Of a stretch of 32,260 nt of DNA, positions 7,347 to 15,420 are shown piece after piece; the stretch's first letter is position 1; every line of letters starts with the position of its first letter. The translations under genes were made by a program, and so were the position numbers. The stretch spans positions 1 through 32,260 of IMG/VR virus record IMGVR_UViG_3300029922_000217, one strand, 5' to 3'. The notes under the pieces are model-generated. The model had not been told where the DNA came from, ran no database searches, and worked only from the letters and a program-made list of their open reading frames with translations. This DNA comes from a virus.

Positions 7347-8165
7347 TTAAGCTACGTTACGGATCTTGATAGTGGCTTCAAACACGCTGTTGGTGTCCAC
7401 CACGCCGGTGCGCAGAGAGACGCCGGGCAGCGCGATCAAGTTGCTGAACGTGAGCGGGCTGGTGGTGGTGAGTGCCGTAGTAATGGCCTGGCTGAGTACA
7501 ACGGCGCTGTAGGAACCAGCCGTTCCGGTGCCGCTAACCACGTAGGTACCCGGAACGATGCCAGGACCGCTGACAACCTGCCCCACGTACACACCAGTAG
7601 CGGTGAAGGTGAGTGCCGTCTGCCCAGCGGCGACGCCCGTAATGCCCGTGAGCGTGAACAGGTCGCTGGCAGCGGGGGTGCCGATCTCGTAGTCACCGAC
7701 GGTACCAGCCGTGATGGCGGCGTTAGCCAGGATGCGCGTGTACACCGCACCACCCGCCACCGGAGAGTTGGACACCGAAGCAAGCAGCGTAGAACTGCCA
7801 CGCTCCAGTGCGTCCGCCATCTGCCCGTTTGCGTAGTAGCCGACCTGCTGCGTGCCAGGGTCCGTGCCGTACGGGTAGGTGAGCATGGTCTGCACTTCGC
7901 GCACTGCGAAGCCCGCGAAGTTGTTCACAATCGAGCTGACGTTAGCCACACCGTGCGCGATAGCATCAGCTACGCTGGTCCAGACGCCGCCCGTGGCATT
8001 AGGCACCAACACGGTGGGAGCACCGAACGCGAGCGTGTTGGAAGTGGTGTACGGCGAGAACTGACGAGCGCTGACAACGCGCTCACCCTGCCGACTGACG
8101 GTACCGGGGAAACCAAGATTCGGACCGGTTACCGGGATGACTTGACCGAAGGAAATAAGGCTCAT
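7347..8165 (-). CDS. Capsid cement/decoration-like protein
   Basis: The 272-aa protein begins MSLISFGQVIPVTGPNLGFP then GTVSRQGERVVSARQ, a start typical of structural cement proteins coded just upstream of DUF2184 capsid genes. The core includes TSVADAIAHGVANVSSIVNNF, VQTMLTYPYG and the C-terminal IALPGVSLRTGVVDTNSVFEATIKI. Residues about 155-245 form an inserted Thr/Val/Gly-rich beta domain ('GVYVGQVVSGPGIVPGTYVV') resembling one in the DUF4054-like protein. The usual length is shorter by about that insert. Role: stabilising the capsid lattice; inferred from position and N-terminal resemblance. Confidence 0.65.
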   Translation of the reverse strand: MSLISFGQVIPVTGPNLGFPGTVSRQGERVVSARQFSPYTTSNTLAFGAPTVLVPNATGGVWTSVADAIAHGVANVSSIVNNFAGFAVREVQTMLTYPYGTDPGTQQVGYYANGQMADALERGSSTLLASVSNSPVAGGAVYTRILANAAITAGTVGDYEIGTPAASDLFTLTGITGVAAGQTALTFTATGVYVGQVVSGPGIVPGTYVVSGTGTAGSYSAVVLSQAITTALTTTSPLTFSNLIALPGVSLRTGVVDTNSVFEATIKIRNVA

Positions 8166-8168
8166 AAG

Positions 8169-9749
8169 TTACTTTCCCTTTCTGCTGTTGCGGGCGGCGT
8201 CATACTGTGCCTGCGCCTGCGCGTTAGCTGCCTCAGCCGAAGCGGCCGAGTCTGTAGCCTGCGCGTGATGGGGCAGCTTGGTACGGCTGCGTGCACCAGC
8301 GGAGAAACCGCCATAACCAGCATCGGCCACACGGGCGCGGCTGGTGCGGGAAAGTGTTCCCAGAGCTGAGTTGAAGGCCGTCTTCACGCCTGCGTCATTG
8401 CACTTGGCGATGGCGGGGCGCAACAGGTTCAACGTAGCGCGAACGCCGTCGTGCGCGGTGGCACGGTCCTTGGCGTGGAGCAAAGTGTCTTCCTCTTCTT
8501 CCTCATCATCGTCAGCTTCAAGCTCGTCTTCCGGCTCAAGATCTTCCGGGGCAATCTCAGCGTCTTCGGTAGGCTCTTCGCCAAGCACGCCCTCAAGCTC
8601 AGTGGGATCGAGGTCAGCGGCTTCCTCTTCGTGCTGAGGCTCTTCCTCTTCCTCGCCCAAGAACTGGTCGAGCTTGGGGAACGCAGCGCGGAGCAGCTCG
8701 CGCAGACCTTCAAGGTCCGCGTCGTTCGTCTCACCGCACATCAGCTTGTCCAGCATGTCGTGCGCACGCTTGCGGTCGGTAGTCTCTTCCAACTCAGGCT
8801 CCGTGTCCTTGCCGCGCTTCTTGTCCTTGACGCGCTTGCGATCCATGACTTCCTCTTCCGGATCTTCCTCTTCGTCGTCGTCGTCAGTCCGCTTGCGGTC
8901 ACGTGCCCGCTTGTCGTCGGCACGCTTATCATCCGTCGGGATGTCAGCCGCTGCCTGCGCAAGATCTTCGGGGGAGAGTTCGGAGTCATTGGCCGCAGCC
9001 CTGATACCGAGCCCCCAAATATGCAACTTGGGAATTTTCACTTGGTGTTTCTCCTTGGTTGGGTGTGTGTAAGTTAACGCCGCATGCCCGTTCCCGGACC
9101 CAGGCGGCTTGACGGCCTCGGGCTCGGGCGGAGCGGCGCGTGGTTCAGCGGCTTGGTCGCCGATAGCGACTAAGTCTCCGGCGCGACCTTTTGGAACCAC
9201 AGCGTTGTGATTGCCGATCATGTCGCACTGAATAATCTTGTTACCGGAGCGCGCAATGCCGAAGTCGTAACCCAGACTGATATCACGCGCACGCTTACCC
9301 AGAACCTTACTGACCAGCGGCTCGCCAGATATTACCAAGTCCGCGATTACAGGCCACTCACCATCTTCCATCTGAGGGCCTTTACGCGGGTTCTGGATGT
9401 GGCCCTTGGAGTACTGGTTGAAGTTGTCTGGATCTACGAACTGCGGCGGATGGCCGTCAGTAATCGGGCGCCCGTTCAGACTGGCCAAGAACTCCGGCCT
9501 GAACACTTCCTCAGGTGGACGGTAGAGGTCGATCTGTGCGTTGGGGTCGCTGGTGTCGATGCCCAATTCACGCGCAGACTCCGGTGGTAAATCCCGAACC
9601 GAATACGTCTGCCAGCCAGTCCTGGCGATGGGGCACCCCACCACCAGCAGGCTGCCGTCTGGCATCTCACTGATGTGCTCGCTCAGAGGAGACGCTAGGT
9701 AGCCGTGCGCAGACTTGGTGGACTTTACAATCTGGTCTTGAGGTTCCAT
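8169..9749 (-). CDS. Prohead protease-scaffold fusion (DUF2213)
   Basis: Residues 1-205 of this 526-aa protein are DUF2213, an HK97-protease-like domain: GYLASPLSEH, RPEFLASLNGRPITDGHP, then GKRARDISLGYD and GNHNAVVPKGRAGD. Candidate catalytic residues are H100 (DGHP), S158 (DISLGY) and H181 (NHNAV). The rest is scaffold-like: an alternating Asp/Arg/Lys segment around 255-330, strings of Glu/Asp around 370-430, and a helical C-terminus. In related phages the protease matures the prohead and the tail acts as an internal scaffold. It lies four genes downstream of the portal and two upstream of the capsid gene. Catalytic residue choice is inferred from family patterns. Confidence 0.75.
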   Translation of the reverse strand: MEPQDQIVKSTKSAHGYLASPLSEHISEMPDGSLLVVGCPIARTGWQTYSVRDLPPESARELGIDTSDPNAQIDLYRPPEEVFRPEFLASLNGRPITDGHPPQFVDPDNFNQYSKGHIQNPRKGPQMEDGEWPVIADLVISGEPLVSKVLGKRARDISLGYDFGIARSGNKIIQCDMIGNHNAVVPKGRAGDLVAIGDQAAEPRAAPPEPEAVKPPGSGNGHAALTYTHPTKEKHQVKIPKLHIWGLGIRAAANDSELSPEDLAQAAADIPTDDKRADDKRARDRKRTDDDDEEEDPEEEVMDRKRVKDKKRGKDTEPELEETTDRKRAHDMLDKLMCGETNDADLEGLRELLRAAFPKLDQFLGEEEEEPQHEEEAADLDPTELEGVLGEEPTEDAEIAPEDLEPEDELEADDDEEEEEDTLLHAKDRATAHDGVRATLNLLRPAIAKCNDAGVKTAFNSALGTLSRTSRARVADAGYGGFSAGARSRTKLPHHAQATDSAASAEAANAQAQAQYDAARNSRKGK

Positions 9750-9752
9750 GGG

Positions 9753-10793
9753 CTACACCGGCTCCGGGAGGGAATCTCTGCCAAACCACTTTTTACGCTC
9801 TTTCTCTAGCCGCGCAATCTCGCGCTGTAGGTTCGCTTCGTACGGAGACCCTGGCAGGGCTTCTCTAAGCTCACGCTCCAGCTTCACGATCTTCATATCT
9901 TCATAAGACCAGCCAGTGTCGTCCTTCGCCGCCGCGCTTTTACCAGACCCAGGACAAAGCCTGTTACCTGAGCGATCAAAGTGCTTTAGCGTAATGCCGT
10001 TCTTTAACGGCACTCTTGTATAGCACTCAGGGCATAGCAAGGTTTCCGCGTCCTTCGCCGCACCCGAGCTGTGTGCCGCAGCCCACTTATGCTCACCACA
10101 CACCTTGCACACAGGTGCTCCGTGCGATGCTGGAACGCGCGTATCAGGAACGAACTTGTGTAGCACGCCCGCTGCATCACCAGCCTTGCCTGTAGCAAGA
10201 TAGCGCGCTACGTGCTCCTGCACAGGCGTAGGCAGCGCATTCCACTCACTACCAGCTAGCGAAGTGGGCCTACGAATATAGCCCAAAATAGTGACACGCG
10301 TATCGTAAGACAGGCGCTTCCAGTGTGACGCCAGATCGTCGCCGTCCTTCGCCGCAGCCGAGATAGCCTTACACCGTGCGCACATAGGACGCACACCGGG
10401 CAAGCGCTGCGTCTGACTTACGGAGCCGCCACACTTGACGCACTTGAGCCCACCCAACGGGGTGAAGTCTTTGCCGTGGACTGGGATAGGCGCGGGGAGT
10501 GAATCTTTGGCCGCTGGTTTCCAGTAAGTCACAGAAAAGCCGTCGCCGTAGCGCCCTTGGTAGCCGACAAAACCTTCGGCCATCTTTTGCTTTAGAAAAG
10601 CTTCCGCAAGTTTGTGCGCTTTGTCGGCTTGCACCGAGCCGTTTGCTGAAAACAGTTCGGTTTTCTTTTCGTAAGCGTCCTTCCCGCCAGCCTTGCTCAA
10701 AGCGATAGCGACGGCCTGCTTGTGCGGCTTACCAGCTTGAATTTCAGCCTCGATGTTGTGGCCTACGTTCTTCTTACCTGATAGCAGTGGCAT
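9753..10793 (-). CDS. Zinc-ribbon virion-block protein with LPAPIPV motif
   Basis: The 346-aa protein starts MPLLSGKKNVGHNIEAEIQ then GKPHKQAVAIALSKAG, a short N-terminal module seen in many small phage proteins. Next come a 70-aa helical/beta part, the motif AKDSLPAPIPV (95-105), and CxxC pairs at 118/121 with 138/141, 229/232 and 254/257, suggesting two zinc ribbons. The C-terminus (about 298-336) is a charged coiled-coil segment, and the last residues, RDSLPEPV, echo the LPAPIPV motif. 'AAKD' recurs at each domain border (94-96, 147-150, 246-248, 288-291). GGGAG precedes the ATG. Function unknown; possibly an internal or capsid-associated protein. Confidence 0.6.
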   Translation of the reverse strand: MPLLSGKKNVGHNIEAEIQAGKPHKQAVAIALSKAGGKDAYEKKTELFSANGSVQADKAHKLAEAFLKQKMAEGFVGYQGRYGDGFSVTYWKPAAKDSLPAPIPVHGKDFTPLGGLKCVKCGGSVSQTQRLPGVRPMCARCKAISAAAKDGDDLASHWKRLSYDTRVTILGYIRRPTSLAGSEWNALPTPVQEHVARYLATGKAGDAAGVLHKFVPDTRVPASHGAPVCKVCGEHKWAAAHSSGAAKDAETLLCPECYTRVPLKNGITLKHFDRSGNRLCPGSGKSAAAKDDTGWSYEDMKIVKLERELREALPGSPYEANLQREIARLEKERKKWFGRDSLPEPV

Positions 10794-10797
10794 CCTG

Positions 10798-11121
10798 TTA
10801 GCTCCCTGTGGTCAGGTTGACCACTGTACTCTGTGACGTGCCTAAGCCCGTGATAGCACCAATGGCGACACCGGCTATGTACGTGTTAGTGCTGATGCCG
10901 AGCGCCACTGACTGACCCGCCAGCACTACCGCGCCAGTGGTGGGAGTCACGGATACCGTCGAGCTACCCAGCTTGACGGCCACGGCCAGCGGTCCCAGAT
11001 TAGTGACCATCACCAGCGTGTCGCTGGCAGGTGTGCCCGGCAGCAGCACAGCACTCGACGTACTGTTGAACGACGTGCCCACTGACGCGTCCGGCGTGAA
11101 GTATAGTAGCGTACCGGCCAT
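10798..11121 (-). CDS. Small beta-rich structural protein
   Basis: A 107-aa protein rich in Thr, Ser, Val and Gly with alternating strands (TLLYFTPDASVGTSFNSTSS, SDTLVMVTNLGPLAVAVKLG, GISTNTYIAGVAIGAITGLG). No Cys, no signal peptide, no known motif. The pattern fits a small all-beta decoration or Ig-like virion protein. It starts 3 nt after the stop of the papain-like gene and stops 4 nt before the zinc-ribbon gene, so it is part of the same transcript. The structural role is inferred from composition and position. Confidence 0.55.
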   Translation of the reverse strand: MAGTLLYFTPDASVGTSFNSTSSAVLLPGTPASDTLVMVTNLGPLAVAVKLGSSTVSVTPTTGAVVLAGQSVALGISTNTYIAGVAIGAITGLGTSQSTVVNLTTGS

Positions 11122-11124
11122 GCA

Positions 11125-11853
11125 CTAAGCCTTCTCTCTGGCGGGCACTACCACGCACTCGCCGGTTGTGGTCCACACGTACCAGCAAGGCTGGTGGAAC
11201 AGATTCTCGCCTTTAATTACGCGCTCTACCTTGGCGCGCTTGCCGCTCTTTAGCTTGACGGTATCGCCGGGCTGGTAGGGCGCTGCGCCATCGCGTGTAC
11301 TACCGCGCAAGCCCGTGAACTTTTGCGGGGCCTGCTGGCGGTCAAGCTCACGTTCGGCGGCCTCTAGTAGAGCGGCCTTGCCTGCGTTACTACGGCTCAT
11401 GTACTCACCGATAGTCACGCCCGCCGCGTCGAGCAGTTGCTCTAGGCTGTACTTGCCACGGTCGAAGGGCGACGCGTCTTGCGCTTTGCGTGCAGGTACC
11501 AACACGCCCCACTCCTCCGGCTTGATCAGTCCACGGCCTGTACCGTCTTGTGGGTGCGGGTCGTGCGTCAGGTTGCCGTTGTATCCGACAACGCAATGCT
11601 GCCCTCCGCGCGGGCTCAGTCCCAAGATGAAGTGGTAACCAAGTGGGGCCGGGTCCGTGATGGGCAGATCTTTGTATTGGAGCCCGTAGTTCTTACCCAG
11701 CCACCGGTTAACATCAGGATCAAGGTTGGCGCGCTTGAAGTCGGGCACTTGGCTTTCGCGTAAATTTAGCAACGATGCTAAGCACGTTCTGAAACAAGTG
11801 CCCGTCTTACCGGTGCGGGACTGCGTGCGCGGGATCACTTGGCGACCCCGCAC
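11125..11853 (-). CDS. Papain-like (C39-type fold) protein with C-terminal KOW/SH3-like domain
   Basis: The 242-aa product has an N-terminal region with the layout of small papain-like proteins: GTCFRTCLASLLNL with C20, then GYHFILGLSPRGGQHCVV with H86, then NLTHDPHP with D98, forming a plausible Cys-His-Asp triad. These proteins are found beside many phage genes and resemble bacteriocin-processing peptidases; whether they cleave peptides is not established. The C-terminus (about 190-242) reads like a KOW/SH3 strand set (PGDTVKLKSGKRAKVERVI, WYVWTTTGECVVVPA). The ATG at 11853 overlaps the last 19 nt of the portal gene. It may act in head maturation or carry a host-acting activity. Confidence 0.6.
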   Translation of the reverse strand: MRGRQVIPRTQSRTGKTGTCFRTCLASLLNLRESQVPDFKRANLDPDVNRWLGKNYGLQYKDLPITDPAPLGYHFILGLSPRGGQHCVVGYNGNLTHDPHPQDGTGRGLIKPEEWGVLVPARKAQDASPFDRGKYSLEQLLDAAGVTIGEYMSRSNAGKAALLEAAERELDRQQAPQKFTGLRGSTRDGAAPYQPGDTVKLKSGKRAKVERVIKGENLFHQPCWYVWTTTGECVVVPAREKA

Positions 11854-14168
11854 GGCTTAGTCATGTCGTGCGTCTTGAGCCACGTCTTGAACTCAGCCAC
11901 CCTCATGGGTGTCCAATCCATCAGCACATCAGCCGCACGGTGGTGGCCCTGGTGAAACGCCTTCAACGCGGCGTTAGCATTCGGCCACGACATGAATACC
12001 TTATGCTCGTCGAAGCCAGTCTCTCCCAGTTTCTTTTGGTCAATGACGTATACGTAGTCGCTAGGCGTGGGGCCGACCGCAGCATCCAAGCTGTCGCCGT
12101 CGGCTCCGAGAACGCCCTTGATAAACCCATAATCGTACGGCATGACCGTAGCCCAGCCCTCACCGCTGCGGACGTGGCCCTTGGGCGTCTCGACCACTAC
12201 CGTGAGCCCGTGGATGTTGAGTGGCTTGCCTACAGCGGGACCATCTTCGTCGTTAGCCTTGCCACGCTGGTAGGCGTCGGCGCAGCCAGGACATACCACC
12301 GCGCGGCCAACCTCGGCCACGTCATCACCATTCAACTTGCCGCCGCACCAAGCGCACTTGGTAACGCCCTGACGAAGGTCGGCGTCGTAAGCCAGCCCGC
12401 GACCTTTAACGTATGCCAAGCATTTTTCGTATGGCACCTTGAACTGCTCTGCATATATCCGCAGATTAGACAAAGCGCGTTTACGCAGTAGCACCTGGCC
12501 CTCGTCGGTGCCACGTAATGCGCGTGGTATAGACTCCGCTTCGTTGTCACATGCTTCGACCCAGACCAGTTCCGGCGTCATCTTGTAATCTTCTGCCTTA
12601 CCCTTGGACTCCGCTTCTTCCTTCTGCAGCTTGTCGGACTCGTGCAACACCTTGGCCGGGCTGCTACTGGGGCTCAGTTGCGGGGCCTCTGGGGTACCGC
12701 CCTGCTCTTCCTGGCCCCCGAACAGCCCTTCGCCCATCTCGCTCTCGTCCTCGACCGTGTCGGGCAGGCTCTCAATGAACTCGTCCGTGATGTTGGTGAA
12801 GATGCCAGTCTTCTCGCTGCTGGCCTTCAACTCCTTGGCGTAAGTGCGCTTACTGATGCCACCGCTGTTAAGAGCCACCGTGACGGTGTCCACCACAGCC
12901 TTGGCCAACTCGGCTTTCTCGCTCTCATCCAAAACTCTGATACTGGGGAAGTCCAGCTCCATGTCGTCTGGTACTTCGCCCAGTTCACTCATGCAGATCA
13001 CAGGCAGCAGTTTTTCCAACTGTGGCCGCACGAATACTTGTGCCTTAGTGGCGATGCTCTTCTCGTACTGCTTCTCATCACCACTACCGCTATCACCGCC
13101 GATGCCGCCGTACAGACGGCCCCACAACAGGGAGGGTGGCATCTCAGCCGCACCAGCCAGTTGCAGCTGGAACATCTGGATCAGGTCACTGAGGCCGCTG
13201 AAGCTGTACTGGATGTTGCTAAGTTCACCGTCCTTGCCGTAGATGATGAGCGACTGGTTGCTCATGCTCTGGTTAAGCGCGGCCATGCGGTTTGCAAAGC
13301 CTTCGGCAGATTTCTGGTTCATGCTCGCGCCGCTAAGCAGCTGCGAGAGACCATCTTCCTTCATACCAATGAGGTTGGCGCGGAAGCTGAGACTAAGCGC
13401 GTTAGCGCTTAGATTCTCATAGCTATTCATGCTCTGCAGCACGGGTGCGAGAACGCTAATGCCCCAGCCACTATAAACTGAGTTCTCGGGCTCCGGCATC
13501 TTAGGCCCGCAGAACCTAATGATGCGGCTGGCGTGGACCCTGAACCCTGAACCGCCCTGCGGCGTGACCGTGTAATACTCTGGCAGGCCCACGTCCAGCG
13601 GGCGCTCGGTGTCTTCGCACACTTCGCCGCTGGGCTGAATTCCGCTCCACCGGTCGAATGTCACCAATCCCTGGTAGCCACCAAGCGGCACGTTATCTAG
13701 GTCAAGTGGTTGGTCCAACTCGTGTTCATGGCCCTTGACTACGATCAACGCGCCTGCACCGCCAAATAGACGGCCCCAGGTGAGCCCTTCTAAGAAGACA
13801 CCCTTGGTGTTAGTCTTGCGGATGGCTTTAGCAACCTTGCCCAAGTCCTCTGGGCTAGTGTCACTGATAATGCGCGGCCAGGTTTTGAGCATGTCGGCGG
13901 CAGGTGCGTCAACCACGCGGCGTGCAAGCCACGAACTTTCGTAGAGCGAAATTAAACTCCAAAACTGAAGCGAAAATCTAGTAAGTGGATACTCAGAGCC
14001 GTTCTCAAGGCTAGTAGACCCAAAGCCCGTACGTGCTAAGAGATTGGAAAATGCGTCGCGTGCCTGTGTAGTCATCGCACCCGAGAGCCCTAGAGCTTGC
14101 GCCTGCCTCTTAACATCCAGTGCCGTAGTCTTACGTTGACGGCCACGAGGCCGAGTTGTTGTTGCCAT
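11835..14168 (-). CDS. Polyvalent portal protein: DUF1073 portal + zinc ribbon + inorganic pyrophosphatase-like domain
   Basis: The 777-aa protein begins with a DUF1073-type portal (about 15-480): SLYESSWLARRVVDAPAADM, GGAGALIVVKG, GYQGLVTFDRWSG, FRVHASRIIRFCG, PPSLLWGRLYGG and GDEKQYEKSI. Then come an acidic linker, a helical region, a zinc ribbon with C605/C608 and C626/C629, and from about 647 an InPase-like domain: TPKGHVRSGEGW, MPYDYGFIKGVLGADGDSLD, VYVIDQKK, GFDEHKVFMSWP and WTPMRVAEFKTWL. The last domain is known from phage polyvalent proteins as an inorganic-pyrophosphatase-related module; its acidic residues (GADGDSLD) are present. A portal of this family is normally about 450-500 aa. 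The 5' end overlaps the endonuclease gene by 38 nt. Confidence 0.8.
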   Translation of the reverse strand: MATTTRPRGRQRKTTALDVKRQAQALGLSGAMTTQARDAFSNLLARTGFGSTSLENGSEYPLTRFSLQFWSLISLYESSWLARRVVDAPAADMLKTWPRIISDTSPEDLGKVAKAIRKTNTKGVFLEGLTWGRLFGGAGALIVVKGHEHELDQPLDLDNVPLGGYQGLVTFDRWSGIQPSGEVCEDTERPLDVGLPEYYTVTPQGGSGFRVHASRIIRFCGPKMPEPENSVYSGWGISVLAPVLQSMNSYENLSANALSLSFRANLIGMKEDGLSQLLSGASMNQKSAEGFANRMAALNQSMSNQSLIIYGKDGELSNIQYSFSGLSDLIQMFQLQLAGAAEMPPSLLWGRLYGGIGGDSGSGDEKQYEKSIATKAQVFVRPQLEKLLPVICMSELGEVPDDMELDFPSIRVLDESEKAELAKAVVDTVTVALNSGGISKRTYAKELKASSEKTGIFTNITDEFIESLPDTVEDESEMGEGLFGGQEEQGGTPEAPQLSPSSSPAKVLHESDKLQKEEAESKGKAEDYKMTPELVWVEACDNEAESIPRALRGTDEGQVLLRKRALSNLRIYAEQFKVPYEKCLAYVKGRGLAYDADLRQGVTKCAWCGGKLNGDDVAEVGRAVVCPGCADAYQRGKANDEDGPAVGKPLNIHGLTVVVETPKGHVRSGEGWATVMPYDYGFIKGVLGADGDSLDAAVGPTPSDYVYVIDQKKLGETGFDEHKVFMSWPNANAALKAFHQGHHRAADVLMDWTPMRVAEFKTWLKTHDMTKPCGVAK

Positions 14169-15051
14169 TTGCAGCCGCCAACCTTTCTGTCTTTTTACGC
14201 GCCTTACCCGCCGCTATCTTAGCTGTTTGTGCCACTCTGTATGTTTGATCAGCCCAGAGCCGATTATTCTGCTGGCTTACAGCGTCACGTGCCTCTTGCG
14301 AAGCAAATTGTCGCAGTGTTCTTTCACGGGCGGCAGCTCGGCACTTCGGTGTGCGGTTAACGTCCCGCCGTGCAGGATCATTAGCGTAGGACAATTTTTG
14401 TGCGGCAGACAAGCGCTCACCATAACCTGGCCTTGTTCTTGTACGCTCCAACGCCTGCGCCATAATTGCTCTACCATTTTCACTGAACTTACGCCCGCGC
14501 AAACTCTGTGTCATCTTGGCACGATAATCTGGGTCTTGCCACAACCTGCGCATTACTTCCACACGCTTAGCACGCTGCTCTGGATCTTGGTACCGCACAA
14601 AATTTGCCTTAGAAATGGCATCGCATGTAGCAGACCTAAACTTCGCATCTTTCCACTGCATGCTCACAGCTTTGGCTATTGCGCGTTTACTAGACTGTGA
14701 CATCTCAAACTGCCCACCGCCTGTTGTAAGGTTGTAGCCTTTGCCAGTGTCGATGAACGTGCCCAACTTTTTAATGTAGAAGCACTCTTTATCGTTGAGT
14801 TGATCAGTGCTCCCGCGCCAGACTACTTCCGCTGAAAAATTTTCTACACCATACTTACGAACAGCCGCGTGTATGGCCAGCCTAGACCCACGTGCAGCGG
14901 CGGTTATGTGCCCATTCCATCTACGCTCTACTTCCGACGTAGCGTGCTGCCCTACGTAGCCCTTACCACTTTGCAAATTCTTGAGGTAGTAAATACAGCC
15001 CTGTCGTTTCTTCGCTGCAACTTTGTTAGCAGCACACATCTTCGCGGCCAT
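14131..15051 (-). CDS. GIY-YIG homing endonuclease
   Basis: Residues 18-112 of this 306-aa protein form a GIY-YIG nuclease: GCIYYLKNL (GIY strand at 18-22), GYVGQ (YIG strand at 31-35), R43/R44 followed by WNGH, KYGVENFSAEVVW, the catalytic-type Glu in KECFYIKKL (E89) and GYNLTTGG (N107). The remaining two thirds are basic with repeated short helices (KRAIAKAVSMQWKD, YRAKMTQSLRGRKFS), consistent with a DNA-binding region of NUMOD type. AAGGAG lies 8 nt before the ATG. It is a free-standing selfish gene sitting between a hairpin and the portal gene, overlapping the portal start by 38 nt. It nicks or cuts DNA of phages lacking it to copy itself. Confidence 0.85.
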   Translation of the reverse strand: MAAKMCAANKVAAKKRQGCIYYLKNLQSGKGYVGQHATSEVERRWNGHITAAARGSRLAIHAAVRKYGVENFSAEVVWRGSTDQLNDKECFYIKKLGTFIDTGKGYNLTTGGGQFEMSQSSKRAIAKAVSMQWKDAKFRSATCDAISKANFVRYQDPEQRAKRVEVMRRLWQDPDYRAKMTQSLRGRKFSENGRAIMAQALERTRTRPGYGERLSAAQKLSYANDPARRDVNRTPKCRAAARERTLRQFASQEARDAVSQQNNRLWADQTYRVAQTAKIAAGKARKKTERLAAANGNNNSASWPST

Positions 15052-15090
15052 GCTTGCGTCTCCTTACGCTCTCCAGATGTAAAGCTGAGA

Positions 15091-15116
15091 AAGGCGGCCT
15101 GGAGTTAGGCCGCCTT
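15091..15116 (-). terminator. Hairpin, probable terminator upstream of the homing endonuclease
   Basis: AAGGCGGCCT (15091-15100) and AGGCCGCCTT (15107-15116) form a perfect 10-bp GC-rich stem with a 6-nt loop. On the minus strand it is followed by TTTCTC. It lies between the stop of the 15148 gene and the endonuclease start, so it would reduce read-through from the terminase-side genes into the endonuclease and portal. Confidence 0.65.
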
Positions 15117-15147
15117 GTCGCGCCGTCGCGCTATTCTCAACATCCTG

Positions 15148-15420
15148 TTAGACCAGATCACTACCTTTGCGCACAAGGTCTTCGTCTTGCAGCCAGATCA
15201 CACGATCTTCTGCGTACGCGCACGGCTGAACATCGCCGTCCTTACGAACGAAGGCCCAGAGCAGGCGCTTGGACGGGTCCATCATGTCTTTCAGCACTTC
15301 CCCGTCCAGCGCCAGCCCGTTGACAACAAGTACGTCGTCTTTCCTAACCACGATGCGCCGTCGTACTACGGTGGGCATGCTTACCGCCTTGTATGGCCAT
15401 GGTCCTTGCCACCTGGCCAT
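15148..15420 (-). CDS. Small hypothetical virion-block protein
   Basis: A 90-aa protein starting MARWQGPWPYKAVSMPTVVR. The ATG at 15420 overlaps the stop of the secreted-protein gene as TAATG, indicating coupled translation; a longer upstream reading would run inside that gene. The body (KDDVLVVNGLALDGEVLKDM, DPSKRLLWAFVRKDGDV, VIWLQDEDLV) is mixed alpha/beta with many charged residues. No motif is recognised. A hairpin follows about 30 bp after the stop. Because it is coupled to the exported protein, the two may act together. Confidence 0.5.
   Translation of the reverse strand: MARWQGPWPYKAVSMPTVVRRRIVVRKDDVLVVNGLALDGEVLKDMMDPSKRLLWAFVRKDGDVQPCAYAEDRVIWLQDEDLVRKGSDLV

Noticed and set aside
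6239-7369. 376-codon open frame on the plus strand
   Set aside because: It is antisense to the DUF2184 capsid gene, Arg/Val-rich with no domain pattern and no ribosome site; it arises from codon bias.
7221-8369. 382-codon open frame on the plus strand
   Set aside because: Antisense to the cement-like and capsid genes, compositionally odd (Arg, His, Gly), no recognisable motif.
12642-13412. 256-codon open frame on the plus strand
   Set aside because: Antisense to the portal core; no domain pattern and no ribosome site.
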